Shown here: piece after piece, positions 30,331-38,292 of the stretch
Position numbering within the stretch: position 1 is the stretch's first letter
Layout: every line of letters begins with the position of its first letter
Source: Pseudomonas putida
GTDB lineage: Bacteria > Pseudomonadota > Gammaproteobacteria > Pseudomonadales > Pseudomonadaceae
Length of the DNA stretch: 64,000 nt
Direction: 5' to 3'
Assembly (NCBI RefSeq): GCF_002025705.1
Contig: NZ_CP018846.1
Coordinates: 2,037,501-2,101,500, forward strand
The notes under the pieces: model-generated
Told to the model about the DNA's origin: nothing
The model's database searches: none
Seen by the model: only the letters and a program-made list of their open reading frames with translations
Made by a program: the position numbers and the translations under genes

Positions 30331-31635
30331 ATGAAGCCCACCGCTTCGCCCCAGCCGCGTCGTGCCGCCGCCGCCGCGTTCATCGGCACCATGATCGAGT
30401 GGTACGACTTCTACATTTACGCCACCGCCGCCGCTCTGGTGTTCGGTGCCTTGTTCTTCCCCTCCGACGACAGCCTGTTCAGCACCATGGCCGCGTTCGG
30501 CACCTTCGCCGTGGGCTTCTTCGCCCGGCCGCTGGGTGGCATTGTCTTTGGACACGTGGGCGACCGCATCGGCCGCAAGAAGTCGCTGGTCATCACCCTG
30601 CTGATGATGGGCATCGTCACTGTGTGCATCGGCCTGCTGCCGACCTACGCGCAGATCGGCGCTGCCGCGCCGGTGCTGCTGATCATCCTGCGGGTGATCC
30701 AGGGCATCGCCGTGGGCGGCGAGTGGGGCGGGGCGGTGCTGATGGCCGGCGAACATGCGCCCAAGGGCCGCCGCAACTTCTTCGCTTCGTTCGCCCAGTT
30801 GGGCAGCCCGGCGGGCCTGATCCTGTCGCTGCTGGCCTTTGGTGCGGTGACCCGCCTGCCGGAAGAAGACCTGATGAGCTGGGGCTGGCGTGTGCCGTTC
30901 CTGGCCAGTGCGTTGTTGCTGCTGGTGGGCCTGGCGATTCGCCTGGGGGTCAACGAGTCACCCGAGTTCATCGCCAGCCGCGAGCAGGCAGCCAGGGCCC
31001 AGCGCAAGGAGCAGGCACCGGTACTGGAAGTACTGCGCACCGCCTGGCGCCCGCTGTTGCTGTGCATTGGCGCCAATACCCTGGGCATCGCCGGGGTCTA
31101 TTTCACCAACACCTTCATGATCAGCTACACCACCCAGCAGTTGCACCTGGAGCGCTCGCTGATCCTCGAATGCCTGTTCTTCGTGGCGCTCATCCAGTTC
31201 TGCGTGCAGCCGCTGGCCGCCTGGCTCTCGGAAAAACTCGGCGCCACCCGCTTCCTGGCCCTGGTCGCCCTGCTGGCGATGGCCTCGCCATACCCGATGT
31301 TCGTGTTGGTCAGCTCCGGCGAAGGCCCGCTGATCGTGCTCGGCATCGCCCTGGCGGCGGCTTGCATGGCGTCGTTCTACGCGGTGATCGCCGGCTATGT
31401 CAGCGGCATGTTCGAAACCCGCGTGCGCTACACCGCGATTTCCATGGCTTACCAGGTGTGTGGCGCCATCGCTGGCGGCCTCACGCCACTGATCGGCACC
31501 TGGCTGGCCCACACCTTCACCGGCCAATGGTGGCCGATGGCTGTGTTCTACACCCTGATCGCCAGCATTTCCCTGGTCTGCGTGCTTGCCCTGGCACGCC
31601 AGTACGCCCGTAGTCAGCGCCTGGAACTGGCCTGA
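30331..31635 (+). CDS. MFS transporter, metabolite:H+ symporter type
   Basis: 434 residues, 12 predicted TM helices. Typical of the MHS group (shikimate/alpha-ketoglutarate/proline carriers): 'GTMIEWYDFYIYATAAALVF' at about 17-36, 'RPLGGIVFGHVGDRIGRKKSL' loop 2-3, and 'RVIQGIAVGGEWGGAVL'. It heads the operon with carbamoylase and deacetylase, so it probably imports their N-substituted substrate (inference). A ribosome site AAAGGAG precedes the ATG. Confidence 0.9.
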   Translation: MKPTASPQPRRAAAAAFIGTMIEWYDFYIYATAAALVFGALFFPSDDSLFSTMAAFGTFAVGFFARPLGGIVFGHVGDRIGRKKSLVITLLMMGIVTVCIGLLPTYAQIGAAAPVLLIILRVIQGIAVGGEWGGAVLMAGEHAPKGRRNFFASFAQLGSPAGLILSLLAFGAVTRLPEEDLMSWGWRVPFLASALLLLVGLAIRLGVNESPEFIASREQAARAQRKEQAPVLEVLRTAWRPLLLCIGANTLGIAGVYFTNTFMISYTTQQLHLERSLILECLFFVALIQFCVQPLAAWLSEKLGATRFLALVALLAMASPYPMFVLVSSGEGPLIVLGIALAAACMASFYAVIAGYVSGMFETRVRYTAISMAYQVCGAIAGGLTPLIGTWLAHTFTGQWWPMAVFYTLIASISLVCVLALARQYARSQRLELA

Positions 31636-31665
31636 TCGATCCACCTGATTCTGGAGTATCCGCAC

Positions 31666-32907
31666 ATGTTGAAAAGCAATGGCGAACGCCTGTGGGCGAG
31701 CCTGATGGCCATGGCTGAAGTCGGCGCCACCGCCCGTGGCGGCAGCTGCCGCCTGGCCCTGAGCGACGAGGACAAGGCCGGCCGTGAACTGTTCAGCCAC
31801 TGGTGCCGCGAAGCCGGCCTGACGCTGACGGTGGATGCCATCGGCAACCTGTTCGCCCGCCGCGCCGGCAGCGACCCGGCTGCTGCCCCGGTGATGATGG
31901 GCAGCCACCTCGACACTCAGCCCGAAGGCGGCCGTTTCGATGGCGTCTATGGCGTGCTGGCGGGCCTTGAGGTGGTACGCCGCCTCAACGACCTTGGCAT
32001 CCACACCCGCAAGCCGCTGGAAATCGCGGTGTGGACGAACGAGGAGGGTGCGCGCTTCACCCCGGCCATGTTCGGCTCGGCGGTGTTCACCGGCACTCTG
32101 GCGCTGGACCAGGCCCTGGCCATCCGCGATGCCGATGGCATCAGCGTCGCTGACGAACTGCAGCGCACCGGCTACGCCGGCCAGCGCCCGTTGGGCGGCC
32201 AGGTCGATGCCTATTTCGAGGCGCACATCGAGCAAGGCCCAATTCTTGAAGACAACGCCAAGGCCATCGGTGTGGTCAGCGGTGGCCAGGCCATCCGCTG
32301 GCTGGACGTGACCGTCGAAGGCATGGCCGCCCACGCCGGCACCACGCCGATGCCGCTGCGCAAGGATGCCCTGTACGGTGCCGCGCGGATGATCCAGGCG
32401 GTCGAGCAACTGGCGGCAGACTTTGCGCCAGAAGGCCTGACCACCGTGGGTGAACTGTCGATTGCCAAGTCCTCGCGCAACACCATCCCCGGCGTGCTGC
32501 GCTTCACCGTCGACCTGCGCCACCACCGCGACGAAGCCATCGAGGCCATGGAGCACGACCTGACCCTGAAGCTGCAGGCCATCGCCAACCAGCGCGGTCT
32601 GCAGGTCCGTATCGAACGCCACTGGGTCAGCCCGGCGACGCCGTTCGACGCCGGCTGTGTAGCCGCCGTGCAGCAGGCGGTGGACGGGCTTGGTTATGCC
32701 CAGCAGACCATCGTCAGCGGCGCCGGCCACGACGCCATCCTGCTGGCCCGCTACTGCCCGACGGCGATGGTGTTCATCCCCTGCGTCGGCGGCCTGAGCC
32801 ACAACGAAGCCGAAGACGTACTGCCCGAGGATGCCCGCCAGGGCGTCGATGTTCTGCTCAATGCCGTGCTGGCCCGCGCCGGCCAGGTCGAACAAGGAGA
32901 AGCCTGA
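31666..32907 (+). CDS. hydantoinase/carbamoylase-family amidase (M20)
   Basis: 413 residues. Dinuclear metal amidase cleaving N-carbamoyl or related amides of amino acids. Metal ligands are seen in 'GSHLDTQPEGGRFDG' (His, Asp), 'WTNEEGARF' (Glu-Glu) and 'AHIEQGPIL' (His); 'GHDAI' carries the final His region. The dimerisation lid domain is present ('AHAGTTPMPLRKDAL'). It lies 30 bases after the transporter and overlaps the next gene by one base (TGATG). Confidence 0.92.
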   Translation: MLKSNGERLWASLMAMAEVGATARGGSCRLALSDEDKAGRELFSHWCREAGLTLTVDAIGNLFARRAGSDPAAAPVMMGSHLDTQPEGGRFDGVYGVLAGLEVVRRLNDLGIHTRKPLEIAVWTNEEGARFTPAMFGSAVFTGTLALDQALAIRDADGISVADELQRTGYAGQRPLGGQVDAYFEAHIEQGPILEDNAKAIGVVSGGQAIRWLDVTVEGMAAHAGTTPMPLRKDALYGAARMIQAVEQLAADFAPEGLTTVGELSIAKSSRNTIPGVLRFTVDLRHHRDEAIEAMEHDLTLKLQAIANQRGLQVRIERHWVSPATPFDAGCVAAVQQAVDGLGYAQQTIVSGAGHDAILLARYCPTAMVFIPCVGGLSHNEAEDVLPEDARQGVDVLLNAVLARAGQVEQGEA

Positions 32908-33929
32908 TGCGTTGCTACTTCCACCCCGAACAACTGCTGCACCATCCGCGCAGCTACTACTCGCGCGGCGCCATGCGCACCCCGCAGGAAGTCCCCGAGC
33001 GCGCCCAGCACTTGCTGCAAGCCGCCAAGGACCTGGGCTTCGATATCCGCCAGCCCGACGATGCCGGCTTGGCGCCGCTCAAGGCCGTGCACGGCGAGGC
33101 CTACCTGACGTTCCTCGAAGAAGCCCATGCGCGCTGGAAGGAAGTGCCCGAGGACTGGGGCGACGAGGTGATGTCGAACATCTTCGTGCGCGAGCCCAAC
33201 GCCCTGCGCGGCATCCTCGCCCAGGCTGCGCGCTACCTGGCCGACGGCAGCTGCCCGGTGGGTGAAAACACCTGGCGCTCGGCCTACTGGTCGGCGCAGA
33301 GCGCGGTGGCCGCGGCCAAGGCCATTCTTGATGGCGAGCCCGCCGCCTACGCGCTGTGCCGGCCACCGGGGCACCATGCCCGGTTCGATGCGGCCGGGGG
33401 GTTCTGCTACATCAACAATGCCGCAGTGGCGGCCCAGGCACTGCGCAGCCGCTATAGCCGTGTGGCGATCCTTGACACCGACATGCACCATGGGCAGGGG
33501 ATTCAGGAGATCTTCTACGAACGCAACGATGTGCTGTACGTGTCGACCCATGGTGACCCGACCAATTTCTATCCAGGGGTGGCGGGGTTCGAGGACGAGC
33601 GCGGCAGTGGTGCGGGGGAGGGGTATAACCTGAACCTGCCGATGGCCCATGGAGCCAGCGAGGCGGACTTCATGGGGCAACTGGAGATTGCGCTGAATGC
33701 GGTGAAGGATTTTGGGGCCGAGGTGTTGGTGTTGTCGCTTGGGTTCGATATCTATGAGCTGGATCCGCAGAGCAAGGTGGCGGTGACGACTGACGGGTTT
33801 GCGGCGTTGGGTGAGCGGATTCGGGCGTTGCGGTTGCCCTGCCTGATTGTGCAGGAAGGGGGGTATCACCTGGAGAGCCTGGGGGCGAATGCGCAGGCGT
33901 TCTTCGCGGAAAAGGCTGACTGGCGATAG
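32907..33929 (+). CDS. histone deacetylase-family (acetylpolyamine amidohydrolase-like) protein
   Basis: 340 residues, zinc-dependent deacetylase fold. Active-site motifs: 'CRPPGHHARFDAAGGFCYINNAAVAAQ' with the His pair, 'AILDTDMHHGQG' with Asp and His zinc ligands, 'STHGDPTNFYPG', and the final Tyr/Gly loop 'QEGGYHLESLG'. Bacterial members of this group remove acetyl groups from polyamines. Its operon position after a carbamoylase suggests catabolism of an N-acylated amine. Codon use in the last 300 bases is noticeably G-rich but in frame. Confidence 0.9.
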   Translation: MRCYFHPEQLLHHPRSYYSRGAMRTPQEVPERAQHLLQAAKDLGFDIRQPDDAGLAPLKAVHGEAYLTFLEEAHARWKEVPEDWGDEVMSNIFVREPNALRGILAQAARYLADGSCPVGENTWRSAYWSAQSAVAAAKAILDGEPAAYALCRPPGHHARFDAAGGFCYINNAAVAAQALRSRYSRVAILDTDMHHGQGIQEIFYERNDVLYVSTHGDPTNFYPGVAGFEDERGSGAGEGYNLNLPMAHGASEADFMGQLEIALNAVKDFGAEVLVLSLGFDIYELDPQSKVAVTTDGFAALGERIRALRLPCLIVQEGGYHLESLGANAQAFFAEKADWR

Positions 33930-33941
33930 TCGGCAAGTGTC

Positions 33942-33964
33942 GGCAGCAGTGTCGCTGCTGCCGT
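33942..33964 (+). terminator. rho-independent terminator after the deacetylase operon
   Basis: 9-bp stem CGGCAGCAG / CTGCTGCCG, 5-base loop, followed by TTTCTTC, 13 bases after the stop codon. Confidence 0.85.
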
Positions 33965-34027
33965 TTCTTCAAACGAATATTCACTCATGACGAACAAGGA
34001 CGCACCACTCAAAGCGGTAAGTTCAGC

Positions 34028-34294
34028 TCAGAGCTCATACTTTTTTTGTTTCAGAAACTCAGGCTCTCGCCAATTTGGACCTTTGATGTAACCGTTGCCA
34101 CCATATTGTATAAGTCCGGTCTGGTCCATTTTTTTAATTAAATTAATCAGGTGTAAGCAATCTCCGATGTTTGCCCATCCGTTGCGGTTGTATAGATTGT
34201 CGAGCCGGGGGTGAGAAATGCCATCTCGCCTAACAAGCCATAGGATGACATCTGTCGGGCTTTCGTTGGTTACGATGTCGCTGATGGTATTCAT
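34028..34294 (-). CDS. putative immunity protein of the adjacent toxin
   Basis: 88 residues (MNTISDIVTNESPTDVILWL...), hydrophilic and probably cytoplasmic. I do not recognise a named domain. The ATG overlaps the toxin stop codon (ATGA), and the gene is short and AT-rich like the toxin. Both are the usual features of a colicin/pyocin immunity gene. The protein contains a 'NRNGWANIGDCLHLINLIKKMDQTGLI' helix-rich core. Role assigned by position. Confidence 0.6.
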   Translation of the reverse strand: MNTISDIVTNESPTDVILWLVRRDGISHPRLDNLYNRNGWANIGDCLHLINLIKKMDQTGLIQYGGNGYIKGPNWREPEFLKQKKYEL

Positions 34295-36030
34295 TTGTTT
34301 TCTCGCGCAGTCTGTTGGTCGTCAGCCTCAATGGCTTCTGGTGTGTAGAGTAACTCAAGCGCTGATGTGAGTTGGTAGTCCTCGAGTGTTGCAGCATGCG
34401 TATTGTTCCATGCCTCTCCACCATCTTCGGGTCTGATTCTATCTGGCAACCCAAGTGCTCGAAAGCGCTCAAGCTCTCTTATCTCGTGCGTGTAAAATCG
34501 CTTATCGGTGTCGGTTGCTTGTGATTCGCCATGTAGGATTTTTTCAAGCCTATCGATCATGATGTTGTTAGCGTCGGATGGTTCGAAGCGACTTGTATGT
34601 AATTTTACAAGGTCGACCCCTGTGCGAGTGAATGTGGCCTCCCGCCAATCCAGGCGCTCGACGGGCCCACCAGCTTTATCCGGATTGTAGGGTCTACCGC
34701 TATATGTGCCTATCGTAGTTGCTCCCGGATAAGGCGAGTTGAATACGATATATAATGGCGAAAGTCCTGACTCTGCGGGGAAGCAGTAGATGCAATCTTT
34801 GGGGTCTTGTAGTTCCAAGGCGGGGAAGGGGGTTGTCGCTCTCCGGACCGTATCGAGATTCACACCCTCATAGGGGTTGGGGTCGATAGTTAGGCCGGGA
34901 GATGTACTCGAAGAGTCGCCGGAGGAATGTATGGGGAAAGTTAGCCGTATCGGAAAATTTCTTGAGGGGATTGAGACATAGCTATTACTCGCTTCGTCAA
35001 AGATAAGGGCGCGAACGGGTATTTGGTGCGTTCCGTTTGCTGTCTTTGGATAGCGAGTAAGGATATAGGTGTCGACCTCGGCGTGAATTCGAAACGGGGA
35101 GTCAATCACACCTTGGGTTGCAGCGAGTTCATGAATGTTTTCGGGTAATTCAGGGGTTAGCAGCTCTGCTGGGACGCTCAGGGCCGAATCATGGTAAAGG
35201 TCAGCGTTACCTAATTCTCGGGAGTAAAAAGCAGCGCCAATCCCCAATCGAGAAACTCGAAAGGCTACAGATAAGGCGGTTTCGCTTAATCTCTCCCAGG
35301 CGTTTAGCAGTTCAAATGTTATGTGCCGATCTATCGCTATAGCACCCTGGGTTGTCCCTAATTGAATGGTGGGGCTTAGCCTCAGGGTGATGGTTTTGCT
35401 CTGAGGGAGTTGCTGGCTTTGCTCAAGCAACGCTATTGTGGATTCCTGGTTGTTCCGCTCAAGCGCCTTTAGTAGTTTTTTCATGCAGCGTTTTAGTATA
35501 ATTTCTTTCTGTGCGGCAGTAATGGCTACAAGGAGGGTGTCAAGAAATTGCTCAATTATGAGGAAGTCGCTATCAATATATCCATGTGTTTGTACGACGT
35601 GCTTGAATGACTGGGCGGGGGTCAGGTCGTCTGGGGCATAAATGTGAATTCCTGTGGGGAGCTCAGTCTCCAGGGCAGCCCGGCCAATGATCTTGCTGTG
35701 GAGCCTTGTAAGGAATACTTTTTTGGCGTAGAGCTCATTGATTTTTTGGGCGTGATCATTTTCGATTTTTAAGTAGTGCTTCTCAATATAGTTGTCGAAT
35801 CCAGGCGCTCCCATCGGGAGAGTTGCTTCGACTCTGTCGATCACATCTTGTGCTATAGCCTCGGCGTTCGCATAAAGTATTTCGTCGGTTACTGTTGTCA
35901 GGTCTGGAGGTGTAATAGGTGTCGTAAAGGGGTGGTCCCAAGAGAGCAGGTTTTCGAAGTCATAGCTAAATGGTGTTTGAGAAAAACCTTTTTTATATCC
36001 AAGACTCGCTAGCGTTGTGCGCGTAGTCAT
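34291..36030 (-). CDS. bacteriocin-like (S-type pyocin-domain) toxin, probable nuclease
   Basis: 579 residues from the ATG at 36030, which has GGAGAG 5 bases upstream; an ATG at 36066 lacks a site. No signal peptide. Residues about 40-200 are helix-rich. The middle resembles the pyocin-S translocation type ('YPKTANGTHQIPVRALIFDEASNSYVSIPSR'). The C-terminal roughly 150 residues carry 'SGRPYNPDKAGGPVERLDW', 'VKLHTSRF', 'RFYTHEIRELERFRALGLPD' and 'EAWNNTHAATLEDY'. The His/Glu/Asn-His spacing suggests an HNH-like nuclease. The gene is visibly AT-rich against its neighbours, so acquired. The toxin family is recognised from memory; the activity is inferred. Confidence 0.65.
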   Translation of the reverse strand: MTTRTTLASLGYKKGFSQTPFSYDFENLLSWDHPFTTPITPPDLTTVTDEILYANAEAIAQDVIDRVEATLPMGAPGFDNYIEKHYLKIENDHAQKINELYAKKVFLTRLHSKIIGRAALETELPTGIHIYAPDDLTPAQSFKHVVQTHGYIDSDFLIIEQFLDTLLVAITAAQKEIILKRCMKKLLKALERNNQESTIALLEQSQQLPQSKTITLRLSPTIQLGTTQGAIAIDRHITFELLNAWERLSETALSVAFRVSRLGIGAAFYSRELGNADLYHDSALSVPAELLTPELPENIHELAATQGVIDSPFRIHAEVDTYILTRYPKTANGTHQIPVRALIFDEASNSYVSIPSRNFPIRLTFPIHSSGDSSSTSPGLTIDPNPYEGVNLDTVRRATTPFPALELQDPKDCIYCFPAESGLSPLYIVFNSPYPGATTIGTYSGRPYNPDKAGGPVERLDWREATFTRTGVDLVKLHTSRFEPSDANNIMIDRLEKILHGESQATDTDKRFYTHEIRELERFRALGLPDRIRPEDGGEAWNNTHAATLEDYQLTSALELLYTPEAIEADDQQTARENK

Positions 36031-36170
36031 CTCGCTCTCCGTAAACCAGGTTTGTGGGAGAGGCATGCTGTATAAGATGTCAGTTAGATCAAAGAGGGTA
36101 ATAATTCATGGCTAGTGTAACTAGCCAGCTCCCATGGCTTGAAATTTGGCTCTGTGCCGGGCAGTGCCTA

Positions 36171-36210
36171 GACTCTGTATGAAAAGAGATGTCGCAGAGA
36201 CCGCATGGAG
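36171..36210 (-). repeat. solo relic of an IS5-family end
   Basis: 40 bases that match the intact IS left end at 36288-36327 at 35 positions (GACTCTGTATGAAAAGAGAT versus GGCTCTGTACGAAAAGAGAT and onward). Like the intact copy, it is preceded by CTA. It indicates an older insertion of a related element at the same place. The rest of the 36031-36284 gap shows nothing else. Confidence 0.75.
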
Positions 36211-36284
36211 CGGAAAGGTAAAAAGTCGATTTAGATGAGAGGTAGCTATTTTCCTGAATTAGGTTTTACTGTGTGTTAGTAGAT

Positions 36285-37144
36285 CTAGGCTCTGTACGAA
36301 AAGAGATGTCGCAAACACCGCATGGAACAAGCCAGTGAGACCATAGCGGCATAGCTTTTCGCGAGCTTGTCGAAGCGTGTCACGATGCGGCGGTTCTCTT
36401 TCAGCCAGCCAAACATGCGCTCGATGATGTTGCGCTGTCGGTATTTGGGCCGATCAAACAGTCTGGGTATGCCAGGCTTGGGTTTGCGTTTCATTGAGCG
36501 CATCGGGATGACGGGTTGCATTCGATATTGGTCGCAGTACCGGCGAAGCGCTTCGGCGTCGTAGCCTTTGTCGGCCAGCAGCCATTTGCAGCGCTTGCGC
36601 GGACGACCTCGTTGGCTTGATGGAATGCTAACGTCGTCCAGCAGTGGCTGGGCGTAGCTAATGTCACTGGCTTGACCGCCAGAGAGGAGAAAACGCAGCG
36701 GTGTCCCGTTAGCGTCGCAGAGCATGTGGATTTTGGTTGTCAGGCCACCGCGACTGCGGCCTAGAGCGTGATCGGCAGGCTCGTCAGGCCCCCTTTTTTC
36801 CCGGCGCCAGAAGAGGCTCGGGTTGCGCGTACAGCAGTTGAGTCGATCATCCAGGTTTGCAAATCGATCAAGCCTTGCTCATTCAATCTCAGGTGCAAGC
36901 GTTTGAGCATCTGATCGAAGGTGCCCTGGTTTCGCCAACCCCGAAACCGTTGATACACCGTTGACCATGGGCCGAAGCGTTCCGGCATATCTCGCCACGC
37001 AGCGCCCGAACATAGTACCCAGAGCACGCCATCGAGCATCAGGCGGTCGCTCAGGCGGGGCCGCCCCCGGCCATGGGTTTCAGTGAAAAGATCGGCGACC
37101 ACAGTCCAGGCCTCATCCGAGAGTTCGTAACGCTTTGCCATCAC
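36285..37144 (-). CDS. IS5-family DDE transposase made by -1 frameshift
   Basis: The first frame (36761-37144, 127 residues) has the N-terminal domain 'RYELSDEAWTVVADLF', 'GVLWVLCSGAAWRDMPERFGPW' and the first DDE Asp in 'WMIDSTAVRA'. The second frame (to 36285) has 'LGRSRGGLTTKIH', the Asp in 'LLADKGYDA' and the Glu in 'NIIERMFGWLKENRR'. The frames join by -1 slippage at an A6G run (T's at 36794-36799), giving 'GKKRGPDEPADHALGRSRGG'. The stop TAG lies at 36285-36287, outside the inverted end, so it is supplied by the target DNA. Confidence 0.88.
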
Positions 37145-37234
37145 AGAATTCCTTTCCGTAGATGGCCGGGAACCCTACAGAATTTCAGCGTCCAAAGGGC
37201 GCCGATTGGGTTTCTCGGGATTTCGTACAGAGCC
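36288..37234 (-). mobile_element. IS5-family insertion sequence (two-frame transposase group)
   Basis: About 947 bp bounded by inverted ends GGCTCTGTACGAAA (left) and its complement TTTCGTACAGAGCC (right), with TA on both outer sides inside CTAG. The single transposase is split over two frames. The size is a little long for this group because about 90 bases lie upstream of the first start codon. Confidence 0.85.
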
Positions 37235-37240
37235 TAGAGC

Positions 37241-37323
37241 CACGCGCGCAGCGATCGATTTCACAGGCGCAGAAAATGCCAAGGCGAACACCCCGCCGCC
37301 CATGCTTCACCAGCACCGTCTCC
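37241..37323 (-). pseudogene. vestige of a mocR-type gene 3' end plus its repeat
   Basis: The segment matches two blocks at the end of the intact MocR gene: 38223-38271 (CTCACAGGCGC, AAAATGCCAAGGCGAA) and 38301-38335 (CACCCCGCCGC, GCTTCAC, AGCACC). About 29 bases including the stop are missing between them. On the minus strand it encodes a near copy of the MocR C-terminus (TVLVKHG-RR instead of KVLVKHV-RR). It lies directly against the IS right end. Confidence 0.65.
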
Positions 37324-37469
37324 CATAAATGGCTCCCCTACAATGGATTCAGACCATTCCTACAAAATTGGGCTGGAGGTCTCTGGGGCTGGGAAATACC
37401 CTACAAGTCCTGTCGACAGGCGTCTGATTGTTCCTGGGAAGCGCACCCTCTAGGCTTTTCGGGTCGCTG

Positions 37470-37652
37470 AGGGTTCAGCGATCGGGTGTGGAAACCCGGC
37501 AATTCGTATGGTGACTTGTTGTCATGACAGCTGTGCACGGGAGGCTTTCGCGCCTACCGGGTTCGCCATACGCCTGGTTTTCCACCCCGTGTGCAGCTGT
37601 CACCCCAATGTGTGGAAACGGACGGGTGGCACATGATCAGTATGGTGCCGAT
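37470..37652 (+). ncRNA. structured leader of the DUF gene
   Basis: Several interlocking inverted repeats: GACAGCTG..CACGGG (37526-37541) with CCCGTG..CAGCTGTC (37586-37601), 14 of 16 paired; GTATGG (37506-37511) with CCATAC (37566-37571); GTGTGGAAA (37487-37495) with TTTTCCAC (37578-37585); and the palindrome TGTCATGACA at 37520-37529. Some pairings exclude each other. A direct repeat TGTGGAAAC occurs at both ends. 37324-37469 has no gene. Could be a cis-regulatory RNA; function unknown. Confidence 0.5.
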
Positions 37653-37934
37653 ATGAAAAAGCTCGTTCCAGACCCACCTCACACCTTCGGTCATCCGAAT
37701 GACAGATCCCTGTCCCGCGCCATCAGCGATGACATCGTTCCCATGGAATATGTACTGCTGAATGTCTCCAACTACCTGACCTTCGCCTATAGCGACAGTC
37801 GCCAGGCGCTTGAGCGTGTCGAGGATGAAGAGACTCGGCAGTTGTTGCTGCATGGGCTGCGGGCGATACAGATTGCCTGGGGGCAGGCGGATGCGCTGGC
37901 TTCGGCTTTGGAGCGCAAGGGGCTGGGGAGGTAG
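37653..37934 (+). CDS. DUF3077/DUF6124-like small protein
   Basis: 93 residues beginning MKKLVPDPPHTF, the typical opening of a family of small Pseudomonas proteins of unknown function. A central helical region follows ('MEYVLLNVSNYLTFAYSDSRQALERVEDEETRQLLLHGLRAI'). The in-frame reading extends upstream to 37524, but that part lies inside the structured leader, so the ATG at 37653 is preferred. Family assignment from memory of the N-terminal motif. Confidence 0.65.
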   Translation: MKKLVPDPPHTFGHPNDRSLSRAISDDIVPMEYVLLNVSNYLTFAYSDSRQALERVEDEETRQLLLHGLRAIQIAWGQADALASALERKGLGR

Positions 37935-37983
37935 GGCGGGGGATTGGGGCTGGGGCTTACAGGTGCTTGCCTTGACAGGTTCA

Positions 37984-38252
37984 GCGCCTATGAGATCGAG
38001 CGCCGCCCGCGCGGCGCATCGCGGATGAATCCGCTCCTACATTTGTTGCAACGTGGCCATGCCTGTGAGGCCATGGATGTCAGCCTTGTTAGCATGACGG
38101 GATTTGGAAGTGTGCATTGATGCTGCCTCACATGACTTGAGACATGCGCCAGGCAGGCGACCATGGCGTATCAGGTTCGGCACGTTGCAACAAATGTAGG
38201 AGCGGATTCATCAGCGATGCGCCGCGTGGGCGGCGCTCGATCTCACAGGCGC
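37984..38252. repeat. large inverted repeat of the GAGATCGAGCGCCGCC type (second copy)
   Basis: Arms 37984-38058 and 38181-38252 pair over about 70 bases and are close copies of the arms at 24159-24391, but the loop of about 120 bases is different. The element ends 40 bases from the mocR stop. Confidence 0.88.
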
Positions 38253-38292
38253 TGAAAATGCCAAGGCGAACTCCCCGGCCTCATCACAATCC

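Noticed and set aside
30958..32895. 645-residue minus-strand open frame opposite the MFS and carbamoylase genes
   Set aside because: Same shadow-frame signature; the plus-strand genes have clear motifs.
32907..33929. Frameshift near the end of the deacetylase gene because of the change in base use
   Set aside because: The frame stays open with recognisable family motifs to the stop, so the G-rich codons are only a local bias.
36146..36158. GGCTCTGTGCC, a further possible IS5-end fragment
   Set aside because: Only 8 bases agree with the IS end; chance cannot be excluded.
37524..37652. N-terminal extension of the DUF gene by 43 residues
   Set aside because: The region is a dense set of inverted repeats and the family starts with MKK-VPDPP, so coding there is unlikely.
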